NCBI GenBank assembly: GCA_900549745.1
Contig: URPJ01000008.1
Span: 26,244-90,243 of the forward strand
DNA length: 64,000 bases
Direction of reading: 5' to 3'
Origin: an uncultured Collinsella sp.
GTDB lineage: Bacteria > Actinomycetota > Coriobacteriia > Coriobacteriales > Coriobacteriaceae
Numbering within the stretch: the stretch's first letter is position 1; every line of letters starts with the position of its first letter. This document shows positions 25,121 to 34,056 of the stretch, piece by piece. The notes under the pieces were generated by a model that was not told the DNA's origin, did no database searches, and was given only the letters and a program-made list of their open reading frames with translations. The translations under genes and the position numbers were made by a program.

Positions 25121-25830
25121 ACGCAGATGCAATCTTTGATTTTGGCAAGCTTCTTCTCGCCGATTCCCGACACACGCATCAGGTCGTCGACCGAGGCAAA
25201 AGCGCCGTTTTTGGTCCGTTCGTCGATAATCGACTGGGCCATAGAGGGACCGATGCCCGAAAGCGTCTGCAGCTCTGCCGCGCTTGCCGTATTGATGTTT
25301 ACTAGGCCTGTGGCGCCACTCACGCCCGATGATGCGGAAGCCCCACCATCAACACCGACTTCCGCAATGGACGCCTGCTGCTCCTCTACCGTTGGAACGT
25401 GAATTTTTTGTCCATCGGTGACCTTAGATGCCCGATTAAGCCCCGTAACGTCTGCTTCGGGCGCCAGCCCGCCGGCAGCATCAATCGCCTGAGCCACCCG
25501 CGCCCCGTCTTTGAGGCGATATACACCGGGTGACACCACGGCCCCATCAACATCGACATAGACCTCTGCCGCGGCAGACGCCTTCGGTGAAGAGCCTTCG
25601 GATGTCTTTACGCTCGAAGCATCGCCGGATCCCGGCTCCACTAACGTGCCCGAACCATCAGTGCGCTCAAACGACACATCGCCGGCACCGCCGCCAAGGT
25701 TCGCCATCGCCAGTCCACTCGCCATCGCAATGACGACCAGTATCGCCATCACCACTGCCTTATGACCGAGCAGTTTGCCCGCCCAGCGGTCCATCTTTTT
25801 GACTCGTTCGTGTTGTTCACGCTGCGCCAT
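25117..25830 (-). CDS. comEA: Competence protein ComEA (DNA receptor)
   Basis: 237 aa from the ATG at 25830 (MAQREQHERVKKMDRWAGK), preceded by GGGAGG. The start upstream in the frame (25908) lies before this RBS and is not favoured. One transmembrane helix near 24-45 (AVVMAILVVIAMASGLAMA) anchors it. An SLBB domain (VDVDGAVVSPGVYRLKDGA) lies near 90-140. The C-terminal double helix-hairpin-helix that binds dsDNA is clear (VNINTASAAELQTLSGIGPS and LMRVSGIGEKKLAKIKD). It delivers external DNA to ComEC. First gene of comEA-comEC-holA, with a 20-bp motif shared with the yraN-comM-dprA operon upstream. Confidence 0.95.
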   Translation of the reverse strand: MAQREQHERVKKMDRWAGKLLGHKAVVMAILVVIAMASGLAMANLGGGAGDVSFERTDGSGTLVEPGSGDASSVKTSEGSSPKASAAAEVYVDVDGAVVSPGVYRLKDGARVAQAIDAAGGLAPEADVTGLNRASKVTDGQKIHVPTVEEQQASIAEVGVDGGASASSGVSGATGLVNINTASAAELQTLSGIGPSMAQSIIDERTKNGAFASVDDLMRVSGIGEKKLAKIKDCICV

Positions 25831-25905
25831 AGCAAAACCTCCCAACACCATCGTGTCAGGAAAGGAGCTCCACAACAGCCACGCCCCAAAACCGGTTTTT
25901 GCGGT

Positions 25906-25925
25906 CAAACCAAAAGCTGACCAAA
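25906..25925 (-). promoter_or_regulatory. Competence-operon shared motif, copy A
   Basis: Minus-strand TTTGGTCAGCTTTTGGTTTG, identical over 20 bp to 54466-54485. It contains a direct repeat TTTTGGT-CAGC-TTTTGGT with 11-bp period (one helical turn). It lies 76 bases before the comEA start. The function as an activator site or special-sigma promoter is inferred. Confidence 0.65.
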
Positions 25926-26000
25926 ACCTTGCGAAATAATGTCCATTTATTCAGGCACACGTCGACAAATGAACACTTAGTCGCAAAATGCCCAGATAGC

Positions 26001-26033
26001 AAAAGACCGACGATACAGGCGCATCGTCGGTCT
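26001..26033 (-). terminator. Intrinsic terminator after thiI
   Basis: On the minus strand, AGACCGACGAT-GCGCCTGT-ATCGTCGGTCT is followed by TTTTGC, 11 bases after the thiI stop. It ends the mihF-gmk-rpoZ-thiI unit and insulates comEA. Confidence 0.9.
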
Positions 26034-26043
26034 ATGCACAAAT

Positions 26044-27288
26044 TTACTCGTGATCTTGGTAAATCTCACGCGGAGCAAGCTCCGAATGTTTGCGTTTTAA
26101 GGTCTTAGGGGCCTTATATGTGTTGCTCTCGAAGTCGATGTACTCGGTCTGCTTGAGCAGGCGCTCAATCATCTCCTCGTGATCGAACAACTCCCAAGCC
26201 TCATGCACGGCATCGAGTTTAGCGTGCGTCTCGGGACGGCGCGGCATAAACAGCGTGCAGCAGTCGGGAGCGGCCTCAGTCGAGATATCGAACGTACCGA
26301 TCTCCTCGGCGCGCGCGATGATCTCCTGCTTGTCCGAACCGATGAGAGGACGGAACACGGGGATCTTCACGGCCTCGTTGACGGCCATGATGTTCTCAAG
26401 CGTTTGGGAAGCAACCTGTCCAAGCGATTCGCCCGTAACGATGGCCTTGGCACCCTCGATGTGTGCAATGCGCTCAGCAACCGAATACATAATGCGGCGA
26501 TACATGATCACGCGCAGGTTGCTGGGACAGGTGACCGAAATCTCACGCTGGCAGTCGCCAAACGGCACCACGTACAGGCGGCCGATCTGGACACCCGGCT
26601 CAAGCGCACGGATGATGTCCTGCACCAAATACTCACTCGTATCGGGCGTCTGCGGACGACCGGAGAAATGTACCGGCACGCACACCGCGCCGCGGCGCGC
26701 GAGCATCCAGGTCGCCACCGGAGAATCGATACCCGAGGACAGCAGCGTCACGACCTTGCCGGCAGAACCCACCGGCAGACCGCCCACGCCGCGCTCGGAG
26801 CGCGCGTACACGTAAACGCTACCCTGGACCACCAGTACGTGCACCATTGCATCGGGGTCGTGCATTTGAACCTTTTTATCGGGAAAGGCCTCACACAGTA
26901 CCTCGCCCACCTGACGATTGATATCGATCGAGGTGAGCTCAAAATCAGTATTGGAGCGCTTGGCGTGCACCTTAAACGAATCGAAGGAACCAAACTCGCG
27001 CAGCGCCTTCACGGCGGCGGCACAGTACTCCTGCGGGTCGCGGTTGGTGTGATACGCCAAAGACACACGGGCAACGCCGGGAACGGTGCGAATGACACGC
27101 GCCGCCTCGTCGGCCTGATGCTCGTTAAAGGTCACGAGGATATAACCGGAAATTCGAGACACGGCATTCACGGAAAAGGCGGCCAAGGCCGCCTTGATGT
27201 TATCCATGAGGATATGCTCAAAATGTGCGCGGTTCTTGCCCTTCAGTCCAACCTCGTGATAGTGGACCAGGCAGACGCGAGCTGCCAT
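26044..27288 (-). CDS. thiI: tRNA 4-thiouridine synthase ThiI
   Basis: 414 aa. ThiI adenylates U8 of tRNA and transfers sulfur to form s4U; it also feeds thiazole synthesis in some bacteria. N-terminal ferredoxin-like and THUMP domains (LVHYHEVGLKGKNRAHFE opening) are followed by the PP-loop pyrophosphatase domain with SSGIDSPVATWML near 180. No C-terminal rhodanese domain is present, so sulfur is presumably received from a partner such as an IscS-type desulfurase outside the window. ATG start directly adjoining the rpoZ stop. Confidence 0.95.
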   Translation of the reverse strand: MAARVCLVHYHEVGLKGKNRAHFEHILMDNIKAALAAFSVNAVSRISGYILVTFNEHQADEAARVIRTVPGVARVSLAYHTNRDPQEYCAAAVKALREFGSFDSFKVHAKRSNTDFELTSIDINRQVGEVLCEAFPDKKVQMHDPDAMVHVLVVQGSVYVYARSERGVGGLPVGSAGKVVTLLSSGIDSPVATWMLARRGAVCVPVHFSGRPQTPDTSEYLVQDIIRALEPGVQIGRLYVVPFGDCQREISVTCPSNLRVIMYRRIMYSVAERIAHIEGAKAIVTGESLGQVASQTLENIMAVNEAVKIPVFRPLIGSDKQEIIARAEEIGTFDISTEAAPDCCTLFMPRRPETHAKLDAVHEAWELFDHEEMIERLLKQTEYIDFESNTYKAPKTLKRKHSELAPREIYQDHE

Positions 27289-27570
27289 TTAGGCTTCAGC
27301 AACCTTGTGGCCGAGCGCCTTCTCGTAACGGGCCTCGTCGTAAGAGATGTCGCCGTCGACAATCTCGTCCATAGCCATCGAGATGGTATCGGCACCGGAA
27401 AGCCCGATGGTGATGTCATCGACATCCTGAACGGCAAGCACGCGGTTGTGCTGGCCACGCAGCATGCTATTGATGTCGCAGGCGCGCTTGGAGGCAAGCG
27501 AAGCGAGCAGGAAGCGGTTGTGATCGGTCTTCTCCAGAAGATCGTCAATGCAAGGCTTTACAACGGACAC
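27289..27570 (-). CDS. rpoZ: DNA-directed RNA polymerase subunit omega
   Basis: 93 aa. Omega helps fold and assemble the beta' subunit. The family core is SLASKRACDINSMLRGQ, preceded by CIDDLLEKTDHNRF. The DNA-binding-like C-terminus is short (YEKALGHKVAEA). GTG start at 27570 with TGAGGTCC just upstream. It sits between gmk and thiI with 0-5 base gaps, and gmk-rpoZ linkage is nearly universal. Confidence 0.93.
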   Translation of the reverse strand: MSVVKPCIDDLLEKTDHNRFLLASLASKRACDINSMLRGQHNRVLAVQDVDDITIGLSGADTISMAMDEIVDGDISYDEARYEKALGHKVAEA

Positions 27571-27575
27571 GGACC

Positions 27576-28145
27576 TCAGATCCTTTCATGCATATCGAGA
27601 ACGCGAACGAGCTCATCGGTCGCGCGGTCGAGATCGTCATTCACCACGACGTCGTCGTAGCGGTCGGCAAGGGCAAGCTCATCGGCGGCGTTTGCCATAC
27701 GCAGCTCAATCGTCTCGGGCGTCTCGGTACCGCGACCGACTAGACGCTCGCGGAGCACCTCAAGCGAAGGCGGCTTGATAAAGATCAGCACGGCCTCGGG
27801 GAAACGCTCCTTCACCTGCAGGGCGCCCTGGACATCGATCTCCAAAATCAGAGACGAGCCCGAGGCGAGCTTGGATGTGACCTCGCTCACCAACGTGCCG
27901 TAGCAGTTACCGTGGACCTCGGCCCACTCAACAAACTCACCGTTTGCCACGCGGCGGTCGAACTCCTCGCGCGTCAGAAAAAAGTAGTTGACGCCGTCGA
28001 CCTCACCTTTGCGTGGTGCTCGCGTGGTAGCCGAAACCGTCAGACCCAGGTTCGAGCGGCGCTCGCGCACACGAGTGACGAGCGTACCCTTGCCTGCGCC
28101 TGACGGTCCAGAAATCACAAAGAGCTTGGAATCCTGAGCGCTCAC
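27576..28145 (-). CDS. gmk: Guanylate kinase
   Basis: 189 aa. Phosphorylates GMP to GDP. The P-loop is GPSGAGKGTL near residue 13-22. The GMP-binding block has SATTRAPRKGEVDGVNYFF and FVEWAEVHGNCYGT, and the lid contains LVGRGTETPE. GTG start immediately after the mihF stop (TAA then GTG, no gap). Confidence 0.97.
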   Translation of the reverse strand: MSAQDSKLFVISGPSGAGKGTLVTRVRERRSNLGLTVSATTRAPRKGEVDGVNYFFLTREEFDRRVANGEFVEWAEVHGNCYGTLVSEVTSKLASGSSLILEIDVQGALQVKERFPEAVLIFIKPPSLEVLRERLVGRGTETPETIELRMANAADELALADRYDDVVVNDDLDRATDELVRVLDMHERI

Positions 28146-28454
28146 TTATTTGGTCAGCTGCTCGAGGAGCTGCTCGCGCTGACGGACACCGAGGCCCTGG
28201 ACGCGACGAGTAGCGGAGATACCGAGCTCCTCCATGATCTTGGCGGCCTTGGCCTTGCCATAACCGGGGAGAGACTCGATGAGGGTGGAAACCTTCATGC
28301 GGGAAGCGATGGGGTCATCGGAGTTGAGCACGGACTCGAGGGACTTCTCACCCTTCTTGATCTGCTCGCGAAGCTCAGCGCGGGCGTGACGTGCGGCAGC
28401 AGCCTTCTCAAGAGCCTGCTTGCGCTGCTCGTCGGTAAGCTGAGGGAGTGCCAT
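28146..28454 (-). CDS. mihF: Actinobacterial integration host factor MihF
   Basis: 102 aa from the ATG at 28454 (MALPQLTDEQRKQALEKAA), served by GGAGG. mIHF is the nucleoid-associated protein of actinobacteria: an N-terminal helix followed by a helix-two-turn-helix (IESLPGYGKAKAAKIMEELG and the VQGLGVRQREQLLEQ end). It is unrelated in fold to HU/IHF. The mihF-gmk-rpoZ order is a classic actinobacterial arrangement and a good lineage marker for the window. A 32-bp palindrome overlaps its likely promoter. Confidence 0.95.
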   Translation of the reverse strand: MALPQLTDEQRKQALEKAAAARHARAELREQIKKGEKSLESVLNSDDPIASRMKVSTLIESLPGYGKAKAAKIMEELGISATRRVQGLGVRQREQLLEQLTK

Positions 28455-28495
28455 TCGTACCTCCAAATAGTTGGGTTATATCTGATTCAATAATT

Positions 28496-28527
28496 GGCAT
28501 TTTAGCACGTAGAACGTACAAAATGCC
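28496..28527 (-). promoter_or_regulatory. mihF promoter with overlapping palindrome
   Basis: The sequence from GGCATTTT to AAAATGCC forms a 32-bp imperfect palindrome with a central ACGT-AGA-ACGT. The minus-strand extended -10 TGC TAAAAT (28499-28507) lies inside its arm, 45 bases before the mihF start. This is a plausible operator, perhaps for autoregulation. The operator role is inference. Confidence 0.5.
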
Positions 28528-28590
28528 TAATCGCGGCTCCATAGGTTAGACGATACCCGCAAAAAGTGCAATATACTGCGCCCAAAGTTA

Positions 28591-28648
28591 AGCCCCTGAC
28601 CTGCGATTCCACACAAAGGATGGGAAAGTTTACGCAGGCACAGGGGCT
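28591..28648 (-). terminator. Long stem-loop after the pyr operon
   Basis: AGCCCCTG and CTGCG at 28591-28605 pair with CGCAG and CAGGGGCT at 28634-28648 across a loop of about 28 bases. It lies 45 bases after the pyrF stop. The T tract on the minus strand is weak (TAACTTT), so it may be a poor intrinsic terminator or a stability hairpin. Confidence 0.5.
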
Positions 28649-28693
28649 ATTTTGTGCTAATGAGACCCAAAAGTGGTGACTTAGGGGAATCTT

Positions 28694-29410
28694 TTACGCG
28701 ACGTTTTCGACCAGCTCGGCGACGATGGCGTCAAAGGCGGCAACCGGATCGTCGGCACCGGTGATGGGACGGCCCACCACAATGTGGCTTGCGCCACGCT
28801 CGATAGCCTGGGAAGGCGTCGCCACGCGGGACTGGTCACCAAGGGCGGCACCCACCGGACGCACACCCGGAGTCACGATCAGGGCATCAGGACCCAGCAG
28901 CTCACGCATGTCGTGAGCCTCCATCGGTGAGCACACGATGCCATCGATGCCGTTGGCCTGAGCAAGCTTTGCCAAGCGGGCGGCCTCCTCGGCCACGGGC
29001 GACTCGACGCCGATCTCGCTCAAGGCATCCTGATTCATGCTCGTGAGCACGGTGATGGCGACGAGTTTGGCGCGGTCCTCACGCGCCTCCTCGGCACCCT
29101 CGCGGCAGGCAGCGAGCATAGCACCCGAGCCCAGGCCGTGGACCGAAAGCAGGTCGGCACCGGCAAGCGAGGCCGAGCGGGCAGCGCCGCGCACCTGATG
29201 CGGAATGTCATGGAACTTAAGGTCGAGGAAGACCTTAAAGCCAAGGTCCTTAAAGGTCTTGACGATCTGGGGACCCTCAGCGTAATAGAGCGTCATGCCG
29301 ACCTTGAGCCAGGCGGCATGGCCCGAAAGCTCGTGGGTGAGCTCGAGCGCGCGCTCACGGTCGCAGTCGAGGGCGACGATAACACGGTCGCGGGCATCAT
29401 TCTCTAGCAT
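28694..29410 (-). CDS. pyrF: Orotidine 5'-phosphate decarboxylase
   Basis: 238 aa. Last step of UMP synthesis. N-terminal VIVALDCDRERAL, catalytic block FLDLKFHDIPHQV with the Lys-Asp-His-Asp array, and the phosphate-binding end IVTPGVRP and HIVVGRPIT. It belongs to the common short TIM-barrel group. ATG at 29410 overlapping the end of pyrD by 7 bases. Final gene of pyrR-B-C-K-D-F. Confidence 0.96.
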   Translation of the reverse strand: MLENDARDRVIVALDCDRERALELTHELSGHAAWLKVGMTLYYAEGPQIVKTFKDLGFKVFLDLKFHDIPHQVRGAARSASLAGADLLSVHGLGSGAMLAACREGAEEAREDRAKLVAITVLTSMNQDALSEIGVESPVAEEAARLAKLAQANGIDGIVCSPMEAHDMRELLGPDALIVTPGVRPVGAALGDQSRVATPSQAIERGASHIVVGRPITGADDPVAAFDAIVAELVENVA

Positions 29411-30312
29411 TCGAAAGCACCCACCAGCTCGTTGATGTCCTTTACGCCCTGGGACTCGGCCCAGGCCTCGAGCTCATGCGCGATCTTAAGCGAAGCACAC
29501 GGATCGACGAAGTTGGCCATGCCGACCGACACGCAGGTGGCGCCGGCCAGGATAAACTCAGCCGCATCCTCGCCAGTCATGACACCGCCGACACCGTTGA
29601 TGGGGATATCGACGGCCTGGGCAACCTCCCAGACCATGCGCACGGCGATGTGGTGGCACAGCGGGCCCGAAAGGCCGCCCTTGGGCTTGGCCACGCGGGA
29701 CTTGCGGGTATGGACGTCGATGGCCATGCCCTGGATGGAGTTGATGACCGAAAGGCCGTCGGCGCCGGCAGCCTCGAGGGCCTTGGCGATCTCGGCGACG
29801 TTGACCGGCGCCATCTTCACGAACAGCGGCTTATCGGTCACCTTGCGGCAGGCAGCCATAACGGAAGAGGCGCCCTCGGGCGTGGAGCCCATGGCGGCAC
29901 CGCCGGCGGCGATATTAGGGCAGCTCACGTTGATCTCGTAGCCGGCAGCCCAGGGGCACAGCTCGACATACATCTCGAGTGCGCGGACAAACTCGTCAAC
30001 GGAGTGACCGGCAACCTGACAGATGACCTGGCAGCCGTCCTTGGACAGCTGTTCGAGCCACGGACCGGACTCGCGGGCAAAGGCGGCCACGCCGGGGTTC
30101 TGAAGGCCCACGGAGTTGATCATACCGCCGGGAATCTCGGCCATGCGGGGCGCGGGATTGCCGGGCCAGGGCTCGGCAGCGCAACCCTTGGTGGTGATGG
30201 CGCCCAGCTGGGAAACATCAAAGAAGTTCTGGAACTGCCAACCGTAGCCAAAGGTACCGGCTGCGGTGTTAATGGGGTTCTGCATCTTGACGCCGCCGAA
30301 ATCGACGGCCAT
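29404..30312 (-). CDS. pyrD: Dihydroorotate dehydrogenase B, catalytic subunit
   Basis: 302 aa from the ATG at 30312 (MAVDFGGVKMQNPINTAAG); a GTG two codons upstream (30318), closer to a GTGGG tract, is an alternative. The FMN-containing class 1B subunit oxidises dihydroorotate and works with PyrK to pass electrons to NAD. It has the Cys-based active site of class 1 in EINVSCPNIAAGG, and NGVGGVMTGEDAAEFILAGA near the FMN phosphate. The long reading frame upstream runs through pyrK and is not coding. Confidence 0.95.
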   Translation of the reverse strand: MAVDFGGVKMQNPINTAAGTFGYGWQFQNFFDVSQLGAITTKGCAAEPWPGNPAPRMAEIPGGMINSVGLQNPGVAAFARESGPWLEQLSKDGCQVICQVAGHSVDEFVRALEMYVELCPWAAGYEINVSCPNIAAGGAAMGSTPEGASSVMAACRKVTDKPLFVKMAPVNVAEIAKALEAAGADGLSVINSIQGMAIDVHTRKSRVAKPKGGLSGPLCHHIAVRMVWEVAQAVDIPINGVGGVMTGEDAAEFILAGATCVSVGMANFVDPCASLKIAHELEAWAESQGVKDINELVGAFEC

Positions 30313-30326
30313 GTTCACGGTACCCA

Positions 30327-31118
30327 CTAGAAGACCACCACCTTGGAAGCATCGAACACGGGGCCGCACATACAAGCACCCTTCATACCGTCGACCGTCT
30401 CGACATTGCAGGTGTTGCAGGCGCCAAAGCCACAGCTCATCATGCGCTCGAGCGACACCTCGCAGTACACACCGGCCTCGGCGGCAGCGGCGGCGACCTT
30501 CTTCATCATGACGGCGGGGCCGCAGCTGGCGACGTAGTCGTAGCCGCCCTCTCCAAGCAGCTCGGCTGCCGGATCGGTGCAAAAACCGTGCGTGCCGAGC
30601 GAACCGTCGTCGGTGCACACGTTAACCGTGGCGCCCAGCGCACGGAACTCATCGACACCCACGGCCTTGGAAGCGGTGCCAAAGCCCAGGCACACGTCCA
30701 CATCAACACCCTGCTCGGCAAGCATGCCGGCAAGACACAGCACAGGCGGAACGCCGATGCCACCGGCGACGAGCAGTGCCTTCCTGGTGCCCTCGGGTAC
30801 CATCCAGCCACGGCCACCGGGGCCCAACAGGTTAGAGGTGGAGCCAGGGCCCATCTGGGACAAACGGCGGGTATCATCGCCCACGACGGCGTACCACAGC
30901 TCGACGGTGCCGGCCTCGGCGTCGGCGCGGTAGAAACTCAAGGGCACACGAAGCAGAGAAGACGCATCGCCGGGGACGGCGATGTTCACAAACTGACCGG
31001 GCTTGAGCGCGCTTGCAAGCTTGGGGGCCGAGATGACGAGCGAGAAGATGCCGTCGGCGATCTCCCGGTTCGAGACGACCTCGAAGTCGTGCATGCGTGC
31101 AGTGGAAGGTGTGGGCAT
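30327..31118 (-). CDS. pyrK: Dihydroorotate dehydrogenase B, electron transfer subunit
   Basis: 263 aa. FAD and [2Fe-2S] subunit that links PyrD to NAD+. The FAD-binding barrel has RVPLSFYRAD, the NAD domain has LLVAGGIGVPPVLCLA, and the C-terminal cluster is CGFGACNTC plus a distal Cys in KGACMCGPVF. The ATG has TTGGAG 5 bases upstream. pyrK-pyrD pairing defines the NAD-dependent class 1B enzyme, which suits an anaerobe lacking a quinone-linked PyrD. Confidence 0.96.
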   Translation of the reverse strand: MPTPSTARMHDFEVVSNREIADGIFSLVISAPKLASALKPGQFVNIAVPGDASSLLRVPLSFYRADAEAGTVELWYAVVGDDTRRLSQMGPGSTSNLLGPGGRGWMVPEGTRKALLVAGGIGVPPVLCLAGMLAEQGVDVDVCLGFGTASKAVGVDEFRALGATVNVCTDDGSLGTHGFCTDPAAELLGEGGYDYVASCGPAVMMKKVAAAAAEAGVYCEVSLERMMSCGFGACNTCNVETVDGMKGACMCGPVFDASKVVVF

Positions 31119-31210
31119 AGACGCTCCAATCCCCCATGCGGTTGCATGGTCTAAACGAACAGAAAGCGCGGCACCGCAAGGGCGCCGCGCACAAAAGCGA
31201 TAAGGCTATG

Positions 31211-32500
31211 CTAGCAGATGCAGCCGTCGGCGAGCGTCTGCTTGCCACCGACAAATACATCGGTGGCACGACCGGTGAGCGTGCGGCCGGCAAAACCGGA
31301 GTTCTCGGCGCGCGACTCGTAACCGTCCTCGCCAACCGTCCAGGTTGCGGAGGGGTCGAACACGGTCAGGTCGGCGACAGAGCCCGCCTTGACCTGAACC
31401 TGATCGAGGCCCAGAATCTCACGCGGCTTGATGGCCATGAGCTCGACCATGCGGCTCACGCTCATCTTGCCCGTGTTGACCAGCTCAGTGAGCACGAGCG
31501 ACAGCGAAGTCTCGAGGCCAATCATTCCAAAGGGCGCGAGCTCGAACTCGCGGGCCTTCTCCCACGGGGTGTGGGGAGCGTGGTCGGTAACGATAGCGTC
31601 GACGGTACCGTCGATGACACCCTGACGGATGGCCTCGGCATCCTCGTCGGTGCGCAGCGGCGGATTGACCTTGAGCGAGGTGTTGTAGGTCTCGTCCAGG
31701 TCGTTCTCGGTCAGGAACATGTGGTGCGGGGTGGCCTCGCAGGTCACCTGGACACCGGCAGCCTTACCGGCACGCACGAGCTCCAGGCCATGAGCGGTGG
31801 AGATGTGCTGGATGTGCAGCTTGGCACCGGTCAGCTTGGCAATCTCGATGTCGCGGGCAATCTGAAGCTCCTCGCCGGCGGCCGGCCAACCCTCGAGGGC
31901 CAGACGGGTCGAGACCTTGCCCTCGTTGATCTGGCCGTGGCCGACCAGATCCTCGTCCTGGCAGTGGCTCATAAAGACCTTGCCGAACATCTTGCCGTAG
32001 TCCATGCAGCGACGGAGCATGCCCGCGCCCTGCACGCCGCGACCATCGTCGGTGAAGGCGACGGCGCCGTGGGCGACCATATCGCCCATCTCGGACATGG
32101 CCTCGCCCTTAAGACCGCGGGTCATGGCGCCCGACGGATAGACGCGGCAGTGACCGACCTCGGCAGCGCGGGACTTGACGAACTCCACGACGGTACCGTT
32201 ATCGGTGACGGGATCGGTGTTGGGCATGGAGCACACGCCGGTAAAGCCGCCCTTGGCAGCTGCGCGGGTACCGCTCTCGATGTCCTCTTTGACCTCGTAG
32301 CCGGGCTCGCGAAGGTGAACGTGCATATCCACCAGGCCGGGGACGAGGTACTTGCCGGAAAGGTCGCGGACCCCGGCTCCCTCGACGGCGAGATTCTCGC
32401 CGACCTCGGCGATCTTGTCGCCGTCAATCAGGACGTCAACGACACCGTCAAGCTCGACGGACGGGTCGACGACGTGGGCATTCTTAAGAAGCAAGGCCAT
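31211..32500 (-). CDS. pyrC: Dihydroorotase
   Basis: 429 aa from the ATG at 32500 (MALLLKNAHVVDPSVELDG), with GGAGG 8 bases upstream inside pyrB; the ORF extension beyond that is spurious. Class I dihydroorotase: metal motif DMHVHLREPG, QHISTAHGLELV, and the later VTDHAPHTPWEK. It cyclises carbamoyl aspartate. It overlaps pyrB by 17 bases and is followed after 92 bases by pyrK. Confidence 0.96.
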   Translation of the reverse strand: MALLLKNAHVVDPSVELDGVVDVLIDGDKIAEVGENLAVEGAGVRDLSGKYLVPGLVDMHVHLREPGYEVKEDIESGTRAAAKGGFTGVCSMPNTDPVTDNGTVVEFVKSRAAEVGHCRVYPSGAMTRGLKGEAMSEMGDMVAHGAVAFTDDGRGVQGAGMLRRCMDYGKMFGKVFMSHCQDEDLVGHGQINEGKVSTRLALEGWPAAGEELQIARDIEIAKLTGAKLHIQHISTAHGLELVRAGKAAGVQVTCEATPHHMFLTENDLDETYNTSLKVNPPLRTDEDAEAIRQGVIDGTVDAIVTDHAPHTPWEKAREFELAPFGMIGLETSLSLVLTELVNTGKMSVSRMVELMAIKPREILGLDQVQVKAGSVADLTVFDPSATWTVGEDGYESRAENSGFAGRTLTGRATDVFVGGKQTLADGCIC

Positions 32501-33428
32501 TATCGGCACCTCCAAGCAGCAGATACAGGATAGCCATACGCACGCAGATACCGGCGTAGACCTGCTCCAGGATGACGGAGCGTTGCGGGTGGTCGGCCAT
32601 ATAGGAGTCGAACTCGACGCCGCGGTTGATGGGGCCCGGGTGGCAGATAATCGCATCGGGCTTCATGAGCTTCTCGCGGTCCTTGGTCAGACCGAAGAGC
32701 TTGTGGTACTCACGAATCGTGGGGAACGGTGCGCCCTCGAGGCGCTCCTGCTGCACGCGCAACATGTAGACGACGTCCAGCTCGGGCAGGACGGAATCGA
32801 GGTCGCTCGTCACGTGGTCGCAGCCCAGGACCTCGGGCGCCGGCGGCAGCAGCGTGCCGGGGGCGACGGCGTAGGTCTCGCAGCCCATGATCTTAAGTGC
32901 GGGGATCAGCGAGCCGCACACGCGGGAGTGCGCGATATCGCCGACGACGGCGACCTTCAGACCGTGGAAGTCACCCTTGTGCTCCCAGATGGTGTACAGG
33001 TCGAGCAGGGCCTGCGTGGGGTGGTTGTGCTTGCCGTCGCCGGCGCAGATGACGCTCGCGGGCGAGTTCTGCGTGACGATGTAGGGAGCACCGGCGTGCT
33101 TATCGCGAACGACGATGCAGTCGATCTTGTAGGCGTTGAGGGTCTCGACGGTGTCGACGAGGCTCTCGCCCTTGACCGTGGAGGTCGAGGAGCCGCCAAA
33201 GTTGAGGCTGTCGGCCGAAAGGCGCTTCTCGGCGAGCTCGAAGGAGCTGCGGGTGCGCGTCGAGGGCTCGTTGAACATGTTGACGATGGTCTTGCCCTTG
33301 AGCGTGGGGACCTTCTTGATCGCACGCTCGTTGACCTCGGAGAACGCCTTGGCGGTCTCGAGGATGAGCTTGATGTCCTCTTCGGAGTACTCGGTAATGT
33401 CGATCAGGTGCTTATGGTTGAACGCCAC
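32484..33428 (-). CDS. pyrB: Aspartate carbamoyltransferase catalytic subunit
   Basis: About 314 aa. Condenses carbamoyl phosphate with aspartate. Signature FNEPSTRTRSSFELA, then DGKHNHPTQALLDL and HPGPINRGVE. The start is uncertain between two in-frame GTG codons: 33428 (AFNHKHLIDITEY), which leaves 11 bases after GGGAGG, is preferred over 33440, which overlaps that Shine-Dalgarno. No regulatory chain pyrI is present. The gene lies directly behind pyrR, as in PyrR-controlled operons. Confidence 0.95.
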   Translation of the reverse strand: MAFNHKHLIDITEYSEEDIKLILETAKAFSEVNERAIKKVPTLKGKTIVNMFNEPSTRTRSSFELAEKRLSADSLNFGGSSTSTVKGESLVDTVETLNAYKIDCIVVRDKHAGAPYIVTQNSPASVICAGDGKHNHPTQALLDLYTIWEHKGDFHGLKVAVVGDIAHSRVCGSLIPALKIMGCETYAVAPGTLLPPAPEVLGCDHVTSDLDSVLPELDVVYMLRVQQERLEGAPFPTIREYHKLFGLTKDREKLMKPDAIICHPGPINRGVEFDSYMADHPQRSVILEQVYAGICVRMAILYLLLGGADNGLAS

Positions 33429-33432
33429 GGTA

Positions 33433-34017
33433 CTACTCACCTCCCAGCGGCGCGGAGCCCACGTGGGAACCCGGCGCGACGTCGTTAATCTCGACGGCGG
33501 TGTGGCCGTCGACTTCCTTCATATATAGGTGCACGTTCTCCTCATGCGACGAGGGAACGTTCTTGCCGACAAAGTCCGGCGAGATGGGGAGCTCGCGGTG
33601 ACCGCGGTCAACGAGAACTGCCAGCTCGATGCGGCTCGGACGGCCCAGGTCCATGACGGCGTCGAGTGCGGCGCGGATGGTACGACCCGTGTACAGGATG
33701 TCGTCCACCAGCACGACGCGCTTGCCGTCGACGCTGAAGGGAATGTTGGTAGCGTGGATCGCGGGAGCGAAATTGGTCGCATAGTCATCGCGATAGAAGC
33801 TGATGTCCAGGCTGCCGAGCGGAACGTCGACACCCTCGATCTCCTTGATCGCCTCGGCGAGCTTCTTTGCCAGAAGGTCGCCGCGCGTGACGATGCCGAC
33901 CAGAGCGAGGTCTTCACAGCCCTCGTTGCGCTCGAGGATCTCGTGCGCGATGCGGATCATCGCTCGGTTGACGGCGGTCTCGTCCATGATGACCGCCTTG
34001 GGGGAAGTCGTGCCCAT
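33433..34017 (-). CDS. pyrR: Bifunctional PyrR: pyr attenuation regulator / uracil phosphoribosyltransferase
   Basis: 194 aa. PyrR binds pyr leader RNA when UMP is high and causes termination; it also has UPRTase activity. The PRPP loop VVLVDDILYTGRTIRAAL is intact, and the N-terminal DETAVNRAMIRIAHEILERN and the GIVTRGD block match the family. ATG at 34017 with AAGGAGATCG. The leader in front carries three mutually exclusive hairpins and a T7 tract (34057-34154), so the gene is probably autoregulated with the whole operon. Confidence 0.96.
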   Translation of the reverse strand: MGTTSPKAVIMDETAVNRAMIRIAHEILERNEGCEDLALVGIVTRGDLLAKKLAEAIKEIEGVDVPLGSLDISFYRDDYATNFAPAIHATNIPFSVDGKRVVLVDDILYTGRTIRAALDAVMDLGRPSRIELAVLVDRGHRELPISPDFVGKNVPSSHEENVHLYMKEVDGHTAVEINDVAPGSHVGSAPLGGE

Positions 34018-34056
34018 CGATCTCCTTCCTCACATGTCTTGACTGCTGACACAGTC

